DNA from: Stachybotrys elegans
Lineage: Eukaryota; Ascomycota; Sordariomycetes; Hypocreales; Stachybotryaceae
Assembly (NCBI GenBank): GCA_020746835.1
Contig: JAGPNK010000001.1
Span: 3,658,001 to 3,722,000 of the forward strand
Length of the DNA: 64,000 nt
Direction: 5' to 3'
Part shown: positions 25,977 through 36,782 of the stretch, piece by piece
Numbering within the stretch: position 1 is the first letter of the stretch
How the letters are laid out: every line of letters starts with the position of its first letter
The notes under the pieces: generated by a model
What the model was told of the DNA's origin: nothing
Database searches by the model: none
The model's input: only the letters and a program-made list of their open reading frames with translations
Translations under genes and position numbers: made by a program

Positions 25977-26202
25977 GTGAGTGCCTTTCCTCGACCCCGA
26001 TTCTCCCGCACCTTTTGCTCCGGCGCATGGCTGGGTAGACCATGCATGGTGGCGGGTGACGCAACAACCTACAATGGACGGCACCGTTGCCACCACGCAT
26101 GATGTAGCACTGATCCATGCGGTCGGGTCTACAAGGTCCCCCGCGAGTTTCCGCGAATCCTTCGACAACTCAGTTAGCGGCACAGGCTAATTTGTCGTCC
26201 AG
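25977..26202 (+). other. candidate 5' UTR intron of the RRM gene
   Basis: A good donor (GTGAGT) at 25977 and an acceptor (TTGTCGTCCAG) ending at 26202, with a GCTAAT branch-like site just upstream, bracket a non-coding segment before the ATG at 26247. Leader introns are common in this class of RNA-binding protein gene. Inference only. Confidence 0.4.
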
Positions 26203-26246
26203 AAAGCCGACCGTTGGCATAGCCGTATTTCCCGCTGTTCTCCAAC

Positions 26247-27050
26247 ATGTCTAAGCTCTTCATCGGGTGCGTTCGAAAAATATCGGTCCTCTGCCGGTTC
26301 TCCTCCATTAACATAATCGGATAGCGGCCTTGCCTGGCACACCCAGGATGAGACTCTCCGTCAGAAGTTTGTTGAGTTTGGCGCCGTCGAAGAGGCCGTA
26401 CGTCGTCACACACCCGTACCATACACATCACGTTGCTAAATAGCTGTCTTGAAGGTGGTGGTCAAGGACCGAGACACGGGCCGGAGCCGCGGGTTCGGAT
26501 TTGTGCGATATTCCCACGAGGGCGATGCCCAGAAGGCAATTGCGGCAATGAACAACGTCGAGTGAGTCACCAACGACCCCGAGTCATCGACTTGTGTGGC
26601 ACGAACCCGGTTTTTAACATTTGCAAGATTCGATGGTCGTTTGATCCGCGTGGACAGAGCTTCTGGGGAATCGGCACTCCGGAGCCCTTCGTCGACCAGC
26701 TCCGGTGGAACCGCCGCCGGGGGCTACAACATCCCCTCTGGCTACGCCGCAGGCATGCAATACGGCACTCCCGCTTACCCGATGCCCGCCCCCAACATGC
26801 CCCCTACGGTAGCATACGGCTCCGGCTTTCCCCAGCCGCCGCAGGGTTACGCAACCCCCCTCCACAAGGTTGGTCGACGCGCGCTGGACTTGGCACTGCG
26901 TGGCATCATGGAGAAGCTGACTGGTGTGGTGTAGCCTACGGCCAATACGGATACTACGACCCTTCCTACATGATGGCGCCCAATCCTCATCATCCGCAGC
27001 AGCAGCACCACCACCACCACCAGCACCCTCACGACGGCCGAGGCTATTAA
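26247..27050 (+). CDS. single-RRM RNA-binding protein with Gly/Pro/Tyr/His-rich tail
   Basis: Exons 26247-26266, 26325-26397, 26455-26561, 26628 to about 26845 or 26872, and 26935-27050. The N-terminus is MSKLFIGGLAWHT (RNP2 is LFIGGL), followed by [10 protein letters not shown] (RNP1) and RLIRVDRAS, a complete RRM of about 80 residues. The tail is rich in Gly, Tyr, Pro and ends in a Gln/His run and GRGY. This is the architecture of glycine-rich/cold-inducible RNA-binding proteins (CIRBP/RBM3-like, plant GRP7-like), which bind RNA in nucleus and cytoplasm (family knowledge). Exon 1 is only 20 bases. The last donor is ambiguous: GT at 26846 gives 177 residues, GT at 26873 gives 186; both keep frame. 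Confidence 0.87.
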
Positions 27051-27719
27051 GCGATGCTGCAGATGACGCTGCAGATTCCGCATGCCTGCGGGGCCTTCGC
27101 CAGCAATATCCTGCTTGCGATCCGGGATGCTCTTCGTGCCCACATCTGAATAGATATGAGGCAGATGCTTCTCTCCACAACCATAAACCTCCCTCAAGGC
27201 GTTCCTTGAACCTCTACGACAGGCTAGCTGCCTGGAAAGTTCCATGGAGTAGCGCAAGCCCATCCCCTCGAGTTTGGGACGGCTGGTGCTCACTGTTGTG
27301 TTTTCACGGTGAGAGCACGTCACCGATCATGGTTGCGTATATTCTTCTCAATTAGGCCCTTTCCTTTTGGCAACACTCCTTCAAGGCCTCTTCTATATGC
27401 CCGTCGGCAAATAACGCTGTCTTTTCTTTGTAGCAGCCACTTTTTTATTATTATATTGTCCCTGTCTCCGTTCCCGTGGCAGGGGTGTGTATACTGGTCG
27501 ATGGATGGCCAGGCCTTGTTGGTATCACAACGGAAATGGGTGACGATGGATGAACATTTTATGAAGGAGGAATACGGAACAGGGACGTATGGCCCCATCA
27601 CCGTCAGGACATTCTACATATTTCCTTGTACGAGTGCGAATAAAAATTTCTGTCGAAATGGTGCGGATTCTCTTTGATTCGATTTCTTATCTATTTTTTT
27701 TATACTCTCACCCCCGTTT
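27051..27719. other. convergent 3' flanks, RRM gene / ChaC gene
   Basis: About 670 bases between tail-to-tail genes. T-rich toward the right; no gene seen. Confidence 0.5.
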
Positions 27720-28649
27720 CTATTCCTTTTCCAACTCCTCAGCCTCGTTGGTGCTGGCCTTGCTGTGGAAGTCGGAGGTTGGGGCGTTGGAAGGCTCAAG
27801 TGGCCTGCCTGAAGCTTGGGCGTCTTTCTCGAGGGCCCTGACACGACGAGCCAAGTCGCTGACGTGTATGTCGCCGCTCTCCGGGCTCAAGTCGTCGAGA
27901 GAAGTCTCGAGGCCGAAGAGGTAATCCTTGTTGAGACCACTCGGTCCTTGGGACTTTAGTATGTGCTCAGCAAGCTGCTGGGGGTCCTGAGGCCCGACGA
28001 ATTGCTCATTGTCCGGCGTGCCGATGTAGACCAGGGTCCGGATGGGCGCGGAGCCGTCAGCCGGGTGGAACGGAGTATAGTGGATGGAGTAGCCGTTGAT
28101 CTCGCGAATGTCGAGATAGTCCTTGACCTCAGCTACCTTGTCCGGAATGATGCGGTATGCGACGCCCCAGACCTTGTCGGGTGCAGTGTCATGATGATCC
28201 GTCAGCTGCTCCCAGTACGATCTGTCAATCAAGGTGACGACTCTGCCGGGGGCTTCGGGCGTGCCTCTATGGTCCTCACTACACCGAAATCAGCAACCAA
28301 GTTGATTTAGACCTGGCATTCTGGAGGTTATGAGGTGTGCCGCACCTGGCCTGGGAAACCGTGAGCCGATATCATGAGAGAAGATGGGTCAGGGAGCTGC
28401 CCACGGACCTGCCAAAAACGACGAACATAGCCGCTGACCCAACCGGGTACCCGTCTATCTGGAGAGCTCTCTGTCAGTCCTATCGAGGCAGCTGGAGAGG
28501 CCGAGGGACGAAACCAGTACCGAAATGAGGAGGCGGCTTCCAAATCAAACTCCTACACCGACAAACGGGTCAGACAGCAAGACGCGGCCGGGGTTCTAAG
28601 AGGTCTGGACTCACCCATAACCGTACAGCCAAAACTCCTCGGCCGCCAT
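27720..28649 (-). CDS. ChaC-family gamma-glutamylcyclotransferase
   Basis: Exons on the minus strand: 28615-28649, 28521-28552, 28409-28458 and 27720-28274, about 223 residues. The sequence opens with LYGYGSLIWKPPPHF, the substrate-loop signature, followed by RRVPGWVSGYVRRFWQ, HRGTPEAPGRVVTL and LDIREINGY, whose Glu (about residue 97) is the expected catalytic base. ChaC enzymes cleave glutathione to 5-oxoproline and Cys-Gly in the cytosol (family knowledge). The third junction is unsure: a phase-consistent acceptor (TGAG, exon from 28274) gives FWQ-DHRG, about three residues shorter than the usual FWQ-xxx-DHRG, while the stronger acceptor TAG at 28279-28281 breaks frame. The C-terminal about 50 residues form a charged tail. 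Confidence 0.88.
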
Positions 28650-29177
28650 GATGAACAATGTAGCGTGTGGTTGAGTCCTGGACGATGTTGAAAGAGCCCC
28701 GCGGTGGAAGTTGTGTTGAGTGGGGGGCTTTCTGCGCGGATAGTGCGTTGGGAAAGAGATGAGACGGGGGGTTCCTGGAAGGAGCTTCCGGAGGCATTAC
28801 AGTATTGAATGCAGCGAACCAGGCTTTTACGCGAAGAACAGGACTACTATCGTGTCGAAATACGTGCGAATGGGCTGGGAATACACCATCTCACCTAGAT
28901 ATTTGCTTACCTGTCATGGAAGATGCCATTTGTAAGCCGAGAATACATACACCCATCATAGCCGCCTCCAATGAGGCCCGATCGATGGCCGCCCTACCGA
29001 TACAAGAACCGGAACGAGCGCAAACGAATTGGGGGGAAAGGGAAGAGAAAGGAGAATTAGACAGGAAAAGGGACGAAGAAGCACCATCCAGAACCCCTTG
29101 CATCCTACGCGAACTGACAAACAACCCCTCATCGAGGCCACGCGCTTGTATTTCCGACCCCGTCCTGTCCATGCATA

Positions 29178-29199
29178 TACATACATACATACATACATA
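29178..29199. repeat. (CATA)n microsatellite
   Basis: About five and a half copies of CATA in intergenic sequence. Confidence 0.85.
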
Positions 29200-29370
29200 G
29201 GCACTATGCAATGCACATGGAAGCAACCTGGCTCCAGGCGGCGGCCCGACGGCGACCTTTGCAGCGGCTAAGTGCTGCGTAATGATATCCACGGATGGAT
29301 CTCGGTAGCACCAGTGCGACGGGGGGTCCTCGTTGCCCTACCTTGCCACTCGCTCATCGGATGGCTGTTG

Positions 29371-29391
29371 TGCATCGCATCGCATCGCATC
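29371..29391. repeat. (GCATC)n microsatellite
   Basis: Four copies of the pentamer GCATC in intergenic sequence. Confidence 0.8.
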
Positions 29392-30428
29392 GTGCTCCGT
29401 ACCTCGGGTGCTTAGCCGAGTACAGTACGTACCAGGCACCTCGGGTACACCACCGCCAGGTCCAGAATGGCCGCCGGCCTGTCAGGGACCGCGGGAAAGG
29501 GAGCGTTGGACATGCAGAGCAAGTCGGTGGTGCTGTGCCCTCCTCTTCAACGCCCAGCGCCAGCCAAGCATTTTTGCAAATCCCGCCAATGGCTGCATCC
29601 TTCTGTAACGCGCACACCAGCCGGTACATTACGGGCTGCACAGCCCATCAGAACCCGCGACCCACCGCTGCCTATGCGCGACCCTTTCCTCTGGCCCCTA
29701 GAGCTGGGACGCAGGGCAGGGATGACGTACAGCTAGGGGGAGAGGGGGAGGGGGGGGGATAGAGGCAGAAGGAACACCAACGAGGCGCTGTGAATAAATA
29801 AATATGTAATTACTACTTATTATAAGTCAGATCCAAGCAGCCAACAACAGACTCTGAGCTCGGGCTAGGCACCTGCGGCAAGGAGGCGCTTCCAGCTGGC
29901 CAGTCGGCGGCTTGGGTTGGCTACCCGACCTCGAGCTTAGTACCTGGCAATTCAGCCTCACGCCTGAATCTATGCGCCATAGGACCCGGGACTTTGACAC
30001 ATACCATCTCCCTCTCCTCCTCGTCTGACATACATACCCGTCCCTCATTCATACATACATTGGCCCCAAAGTAACCACTTACATACAGCAAGTCACCTAC
30101 CCGCCTCTTCCCCCTCTCGTCTCCTCTCCGTCTGTACCACACATCCCTCCCTGATCTTGACCAGCAGCCAAGAGACGATATTCTTAGCACCCCCACTGCC
30201 GTCTCCAGTGCAGCCTTGCCAAAACTCCGCAGGAAGAAGGGACTTCCTGATTTCAGCCAGTGGCCTTGCGACCCAATCCTCTCCTGTTTGATCTTCCTCA
30301 TTTTAAAAAGAAGAAGGAGAGAGAGAGAAAAAAATTGAACAACTTCATCTTCCTCGCCTTTCTTCTTCCCAGTGCCGCGTATCATCAAAACCTCCCACCT
30401 TCTACTAACCAGCCCGCCCTTATTCGCC

Positions 30429-31419
30429 ATGGCCTACAACAAGCCATACAACCCCGATGCGCTACCCAGGTTCGTATCGCCCCCCTTGAGCCCTTGCTCG
30501 GCCCCTCGTCTGCCTTGAAGCCTGAACTGACGCAGCAATCTTGCAGGTTCGCAGAGCCCGAAGGCGTAAGTTAGCAAAGAGCATCGGCCGCACGCAGAGG
30601 CACGCATCATATTGACTCGTCTGGCGTAAATCAGCAGCGACCAGGCTCAACCCCCGCCCCCGCTGCCCCTCAGCAGAGATACGAGAAGCCCGCGCCGCCC
30701 ATCCCTCGCGACTCGTACAATTCAACGCCCTCTCGAACGACGTCCGGAGCGCGCCCTCCAGCCTCCTCTCGCCCGCCTGCATCCCCGGCCGAGAAGCCGC
30801 CTACTTCCGATTCGGCCTTGCTCCCCCTCTTCAGAGCTGTTGATAAGGATGGTACGTGGACAGTCGGCATGGCCTTCAATTTCCAACGACGGCGAGACCA
30901 AAAAGCCGACTGCTTGTCGCATTGCCACCAGCTACTGACTCGTTTACTCCTACAGGAACCGGTCAGCTCTCGGAGAAGGAGCTGTCGGTGGCGCTCGTCA
31001 ACGGCGACTGGACGGCATTCGACCCCCAGACTGTGCGCATGATGATTCGCATGTTCGATGCTGACCGCAGTGGCACAATCGGCTTCGACGAGTTCTGTGG
31101 GCTGTGGTCTTTCCTCGCTTCATGGCGAACGCTTTTCGACCGATTCGACGCTGATCGGAGCGGCAACATCTCCCTGCCCGAGTTCACCGATGCTCTCGTT
31201 GCCTTCCGCTACCGACTCAGCCCGCAATTCGTCGAGCTGCTCTTCCGCTCTTACGACAAGCGAAGGGAGGGTGTCATGAGCTTCGACCTCTTTGTCCAGG
31301 CTTGCATCTCCCTCAAGCGCATGACCGACGTCTTCAAGAAGTACGATGAAGACCGCGACGGCTATATCACTCTGAGCTTTGAGGACTTCCTCACCGAGAT
31401 CCTGAAGCAGTTGAGGTAG
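30429..31419 (+). CDS. penta-EF-hand calcium-binding protein (ALG-2/peflin-like)
   Basis: Exons 30429-30469, 30547-30565, 30635-30851 and 30956-31419 give 246 residues; exon 2 is a 19-base microexon. A Pro/Ser/Tyr-rich N-terminal arm of about 80 residues is followed by five EF-hand-like units. Loops DKDGTGQLSEKE (split by an intron after the first Gly), DADRSGTIGFDE and DADRSGNISLPE look calcium-competent; YDKRREGVMSFD is degenerate; YDEDRDGYITLS is the last, dimerisation-type unit. Penta-EF-hand proteins link Ca2+ to membrane and ESCRT/COPII functions and in yeast include Pef1 (family knowledge). Length and domain order fit the family. Confidence 0.92.
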
Positions 31420-34032
31420 ATCACGCAAGCAAGACACGGTTCCTTTGTGCGAATATAATGCAGCAAATGATGCAGCGTCACGATATCCTGGTATGTGGTT
31501 AGGGGTACTTTAGTAAAGAGAGCGACTGATCATGGAACGGCCTATGTCAAATGTGTGATCTGGTAGTCGGGATATTAACACTGCCCGGCCAATGATACTT
31601 TGAGATTCTTCCCGGGATTCTTTTTTGTTGGTTGTCGCATGTAACAATAGCACACAGAGAGGCCATGAAATACGATCGAACCCCCAAGGATGCGAGTCGT
31701 GAGTCTCAATTTTGCCGTTGCTCTTTCATCAGCCATGCATCTGAGGAGTAGGTGAGCTACATAGAAATCTCATAACGAAACTGCGTCAATGCATGCATCC
31801 CGTGATGAAGCCGTGTATTCGGGGTTATAATGCCAGGTTGTCATGACATGATTGCACCCGCAACAATTTTCCAGAGTTTCGAGCATATTGCCCGTCCGTG
31901 GTCATCATTACAAGACCAAGCTCCAACTGGGACAAAAAAAAACAGCAGGATTGGCTCTTTTCCATAGAAGAATGAACTCAGGTAGCCACCTCTAACCCAC
32001 GTGTGACGTTGCACGTTTCACCCAGTGCCGGCTTAGCGGTTCTCCGCTGATGAAGCCTTGAATCGGGTTCGAAGGATAGCCATGGTGGTAGAGTGCATCT
32101 TTCATCGGGATCAGCCCAATTGGCAAAATCACGAGGAGCCGATGCAGCTGTCGAGTCTTTCGTGTTGTGATGTATGTAAGTAGTGTTAGATGCACATGGG
32201 GCGTGGCTAAGAGGTTGGCGAATTGGAGGCGAGAGCGCCATGAATCTGCACGCCTGCTCCTACATAGTACATACCTTGGGTCATCTGACGAGCCTCGCAT
32301 AATGGTTTGTTCTGGCGGTGAATAGCAAATTGCAGACCAATTTGTGACCAAGGTGCCACGTGAAATAAGGTCGTCATTTTAGCCCGCCGTCACAGGCACG
32401 TTCGGTCCTCGTTAATTTCCTCTGGGCAATGAACGTGTTCGGGTACAAGGCATGCCCCGGCTTGGGGGAAGCTTGCATCGATCTGTATCCATCGCCTCTT
32501 GCGTCAGACGCATGGTAACCAAGAGGTGTTCCTGCCCAACCGTGTCCGTGCTTGATGGCAACCATGCAATCCATGCTCCCGAATGTTGTCAAGCAGCCCT
32601 TGCTTGGCCGTTATAAAATTTTGACAAGCTAAGGTTGGCAACTGAATTCCAACAAGTTGAATGACCGACTGGGTCCTCGGGCACCGCCTTAGGGAGTAGC
32701 CTCGGAGCTTAGACCCTGATGTCGGTATCCTCAAGGCAAGATCCTTGTCCGGTTGCAAGCTCCGCCCATGGACCAAGCTGCATGGCATTGCGTCTTCATG
32801 TCAGACCCCACACCCTGTCCTGGCGGTGCAGCGCGGGGTCACCGCCCTCGAGATAAAACCGGACGTAAGCTGGCTATCGAGCAACATGACTTGGTGGTCG
32901 GAGCTCCACGTTTTCCAGCTGGTACGATGAGCATGCGAATGGCCCCGAGTCTTAGCTTCTTTGGGTTTTGTGTTCCTGGTCATTGTCTGACTTCAACCTC
33001 AACTTTTAGCTGGTGGTTGAAGCGGAATCATGATGCCAGAATTACCGATCGTCTAGACAGCCACGCCTCCGGAGAGAGGCCGATCTCAACAAAAGCGCGG
33101 GAGTGATTGGGGGAGTAGCGACAGACAGGTTTCGTGTTCGTACGTGATTAGCAGGGAGACGGTGGCCAAGCAAGATCATCTGGTACCTGGCAAAACCTGG
33201 GTTGGCTTGCTAGGCAATTCGTAGCGACCAACCCCCGTTTGTGCTGAAGGCTCCTGTGCTCCGAAATTCCGGCAATGAGGTGGAAGATGACCTGCATCCT
33301 GCGCCGCCACGGACCGTTTCCGTCCAGAGACCGCCTGACTGACTCCTGCCGTAATCCGTCCCAAGTAGGGTGTCTGCGTGGTGGCTTCTTTCTGGCTGTG
33401 GCCTTTGTCATGTCCGGGGGACGTGCACACGTGCGGGCTGTATCATATCAAGGCCGGGCTTGTTTCTGCCATGTTGCAGTCGAGGTGCTGTCGACTGGGC
33501 GGTGCATGTGACGGCTGAGGGCGGTGATGGCACGCTCTGCCTTGAGGAAGCAAGCGCTGAGCCAGCGCCCCAGGGCGTACTCCCAGCTTGCCCAGGTACT
33601 GCTTCCAGGGCGTATGCGCCATGCCACATGTACATACATACAGTGGTTGAGTGGTATCCATCCACTCCGTGCAGCGACTAGAGAGTGGGGGGAGATGGTG
33701 GCAGTTGACCTTCTGCGTCTTCCATTCTTCGGCCCCGCCGACTGAAAAGGTGTTCGGTGGAGAGCACCCGGCCTGCACTGTACGTCTCTGCGTTGCAGTG
33801 CTAATAAGGCGAGGCACCATCACGCTGGTCCCGGAGTGTGCGCGAGGAGGGTGTGGGTAGGTCTAGCTTGTCGAGGCGATTGGCGGTGATGTACGGACGA
33901 ATCGCCGGTGCGGTGCGCAGATAGGAGGTGATGAAGGTGGCACTGTGGCCAAATGGGAGATGCCATCTACAGCTATCCCGCATTGTTAAGGCAAGAGCTG
34001 TGACCCCGTCCAATCTACCAGGCGCCATAGCT

Positions 34033-34478
34033 AGGTACCTGCCTACAAGAGGTAGGTAGGTACCTCGTAAGGCAAGCAAGCAGCCGACGGAATCAGACCA
34101 ACTGAGGAGAGGTAGGTACCTTCCGGGCCAAAGGCCTACTAGCAGCTACTACGTAGTATGTACTGGGAAAGTACCTCTAGGGGTGCGGCGGGGCAAAGGG
34201 CGTATGGGAAGGAAGGTTGCCTCATGGAAAGCAGGCAGGAACCTTCTTAGGGTAAGGTGCGCTGCGTAATGGCAGGTACCGCAACCCACAGCCCAGAGCC
34301 CACAGCCCACAGTCGGCACAGCTCACAGACAATCAGTCAGTCGACAGTCACCCCTCCCCCAAAACCGGCATCAAAGCTTTGGCAAGGCAAGCCAGCCAGC
34401 CAGTCAGTCGCATCCCACGAGGCATGGTGGCTGTTCATCTCGCCCTCACATCAGCTCGTCGCATAAAGCGAGGTACCT
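34033..34478. repeat. cluster of four AGGTACCT palindromes
   Basis: Perfect copies lie at 34033-34040, 34058-34065, 34114-34121 and 34471-34478, several embedded in GGTAGGTAGGTACCT context. Only two other copies (13387, 56967) were noticed elsewhere in the window. Confidence 0.6.
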
Positions 34479-34862
34479 TGCATATTTGCGCAAGATGCCA
34501 CGGCTAATCAGCAAGCAGGCCAGAGCCACATGCCTCGCGCATCCATCTCCAACTTCAACTGACCAACGACAGCCACAGTCGCAATCGCAGTCGCAATCGC
34601 ACGCACGCAGGATTTGAGCTCCGTGAGCTACCCTTACCTGCCCCCTGCCGTCCACTTTGTTATCGTAGCTCAAGGCCGCCCTATCACAGACAAGTCATGC
34701 TTTTATCAGTGCCCCTACAGGCTCCTCCACCTCTATCCTGATGCAATGAGCCCCTGCCCATATCCACTCTCCCCACGGACGGCCTCACTTGGTTCGAGAG
34801 GGGCCTCAGGGCCTTGCCTTACACCCGTTTTTTTCTTCTTTTTCCTTTGCCTATTTTTTTCC

Positions 34863-34889
34863 TTTTTTTTTTTTTTTTTTTTTTTTTTT
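34863..34889. repeat. T homopolymer, about 27 bases
   Basis: Uninterrupted T run flanked by other T-rich blocks. Could be a relic poly(A) tail in antisense or simple slippage; no retroelement sequence adjoins it. Confidence 0.9.
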
Positions 34890-36746
34890 CACACGCCTCA
34901 ATACTTGCCTACCTTATTCTTGTTGTGCCCGGGTGTTCCTGGCTTGACTCGAGCGTTGGCCTTGGCCTGCTAACTTAGTGGACAGAATACATTCCTAGAT
35001 TCAATGGCACCCTGGCAAACAGAAGTTCAAACGAGCAGAGTCGTCGTATTCCTCTCGCCACCAATCGCCTATCTGGACTCGGCTTTACCCTCGGCTCGGT
35101 GGTCCCAAGCAACTCGAAGCTGCCACAAAGCTCAGCCAAAACCCGGGACGCAGACGGGTGAAGTTGTGCTGCCAAGCACATGGCCAGGTACAATTCGTCA
35201 AGGACCATCTCACTCTCGAGATAATTCACCCAATGAGCTTCCGACTGGTTGCCAGGGGAGGGGGGTTCTCTTGAGTCCTTGCGCCAGCGCCTGTGTCTGC
35301 CCAGGACCCAGCTTAGCTTGAAGCTCTGGTGCCATTGGCCGTCAGCTGCCCCATTAATCCAACTGAGGCCGATCACAGGAGCCATCGAGCCTGGTGCTGC
35401 ACATTCCTTACCCCTTCCGCTCAGACGCATACACCCTCTGCTCGCACGACGTGACTGTTCAGCAGCTCTGAGGTGTTGGCTAACGGGACCCCGGTCGTCT
35501 CCTCCTCTTTTGTGCGTTTCGATGGTCGCTCTCATTCGTAGAGAGTCTTCATCGTGCATTGAACCCTGCTTCGGCTGCGCCAGCTGCAGAAATACAGCTG
35601 CTCCCTTGCTGCCATGTTCCCGGTGTCTCTTTTCTCCCGGATTCCTACGCTCTTGCTCTACGTCAGCATAAGGAGGTAGGTAGGGACATTGGTTTACGAT
35701 TCAGGAGAAGGCATCGACCCAATTAGCTTAAGCCCTTCATCCGCATTGGATGCCTAAGACACGAAAGTCGACCTTAGCAGAGATTGGCCACCCGTTTCCT
35801 CTTTCATCTCGTCACCAGCACCGTGCCTCACCATAGCAAGCCACTGACAGTACTGGCCAGCTACCTGCGACCTATAGTACCTCCTCCCACAAAATGGGCA
35901 CCTGACCTCCCCCTAGGTCTGGTGCAGGCCTGCGCTGCCAACTCGCCCACGCCTTGGCCAAATTCACTGCTTTCTCTTTGCGAGGGTCCAGGTTGTCAAA
36001 GACTGATGCTGATGTTGCCGTAGTGCACATTTGCTTGCGTTGGGGGTTGGAGGTTTTCGACAATCTCGGTTTACTCAAGGGAAGTATTGAGTACATCGAG
36101 TACTGAGATATTTCCATCGAGAAGCTCTCTCCATCCTTTCCGAGGTCCAAGTGTCCGCATGCAGTATACCTACTTACACAGAACCTCCCTCGCCTCCTGG
36201 ACCTTGAGGCAGCGCATAGTACCTTCCCGGTCTACCTACCTGCCTGTTACTCTGCTGGACCTTGTCTGGCAAGTTCTTGACCCGAGAACTTGTCCACATT
36301 TTCCCAGCACACCCCCCCCCCCCCTTCCCCCGCCCTCTCTCTCTCCCCACCCCTCTCGTCCAGTCCGTCCAGCCCAGTCCGTCCCTCTTATCCTCTCGCC
36401 TCCCATCCTTCATAGCTCACTGCCCTGCCCGTGTACGGCTCTCCCCTTCCCAAATCTCTGACATCTTTTCTTCACTTTTCAGGCTACTGCATGAATTTTC
36501 CAGATTCCGTCTTCTTAAGGTTCTCGCCGCAGAGCGTGCCTTCGTAAAACCATATTCCGCAACCCCAAATAACTCTTGTTAAAACAACCGTCCCGTCTCT
36601 GTCTCTCTGTCGCATCCTGATCCTCTTTCATGCGATGCCCACAGCTCTATGTAGCTTTCTTCACCTCAATTGAGCCCTCCGGCTATCGCTTTGTCGAACA
36701 ACGATTTAACTTCTTCTGATCACGAATTTCCTTACCCGCCTCGCGC

Positions 36747-36782
36747 ATGGTGGGTTCAAGATGCCGCCGCGTTCATCTTTGA
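36747..36782 (+). other. upstream ORF overlapping the zinc-finger start
   Basis: An ATG at 36747 opens an 11-codon frame that ends with TGA at 36780-36782, past the main ATG at 36761 and in a different frame. Such an overlapping uORF would normally reduce translation of the main frame. Confidence 0.5.

Larger units (their letters stand above)
28650..30428. other. divergent intergenic region, ChaC / penta-EF-hand gene
   Basis: About 1.8 kb containing CATA (29178-29199) and GCATC (29371-29391) microsatellites and a CT-rich leader before 30429. No gene seen. Confidence 0.5.
31420..36760. other. gene-free tract, about 5.3 kb
   Basis: No credible gene on either strand. Notable contents are a cluster of AGGTACCT palindromes (34033-34478), a T homopolymer (34863-34889), a C homopolymer near 36310-36324, and a long CT-rich leader (about 36300-36760) before the zinc-finger gene. 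Open frames of 100-200 codons here have no family resemblance and often start at non-ATG codons. Confidence 0.5.

Noticed and set aside
31660..31690. GGGTTCGAT-like B-box on the minus strand, possible tRNA
   Set aside because: The B-box does not end in the required CC and no A-box or acceptor stem lies at the proper distance.
34975..35559. 194-codon minus-strand frame in the large gap
   Set aside because: No domain, no leader or splice signals; plus-strand frames overlap it.
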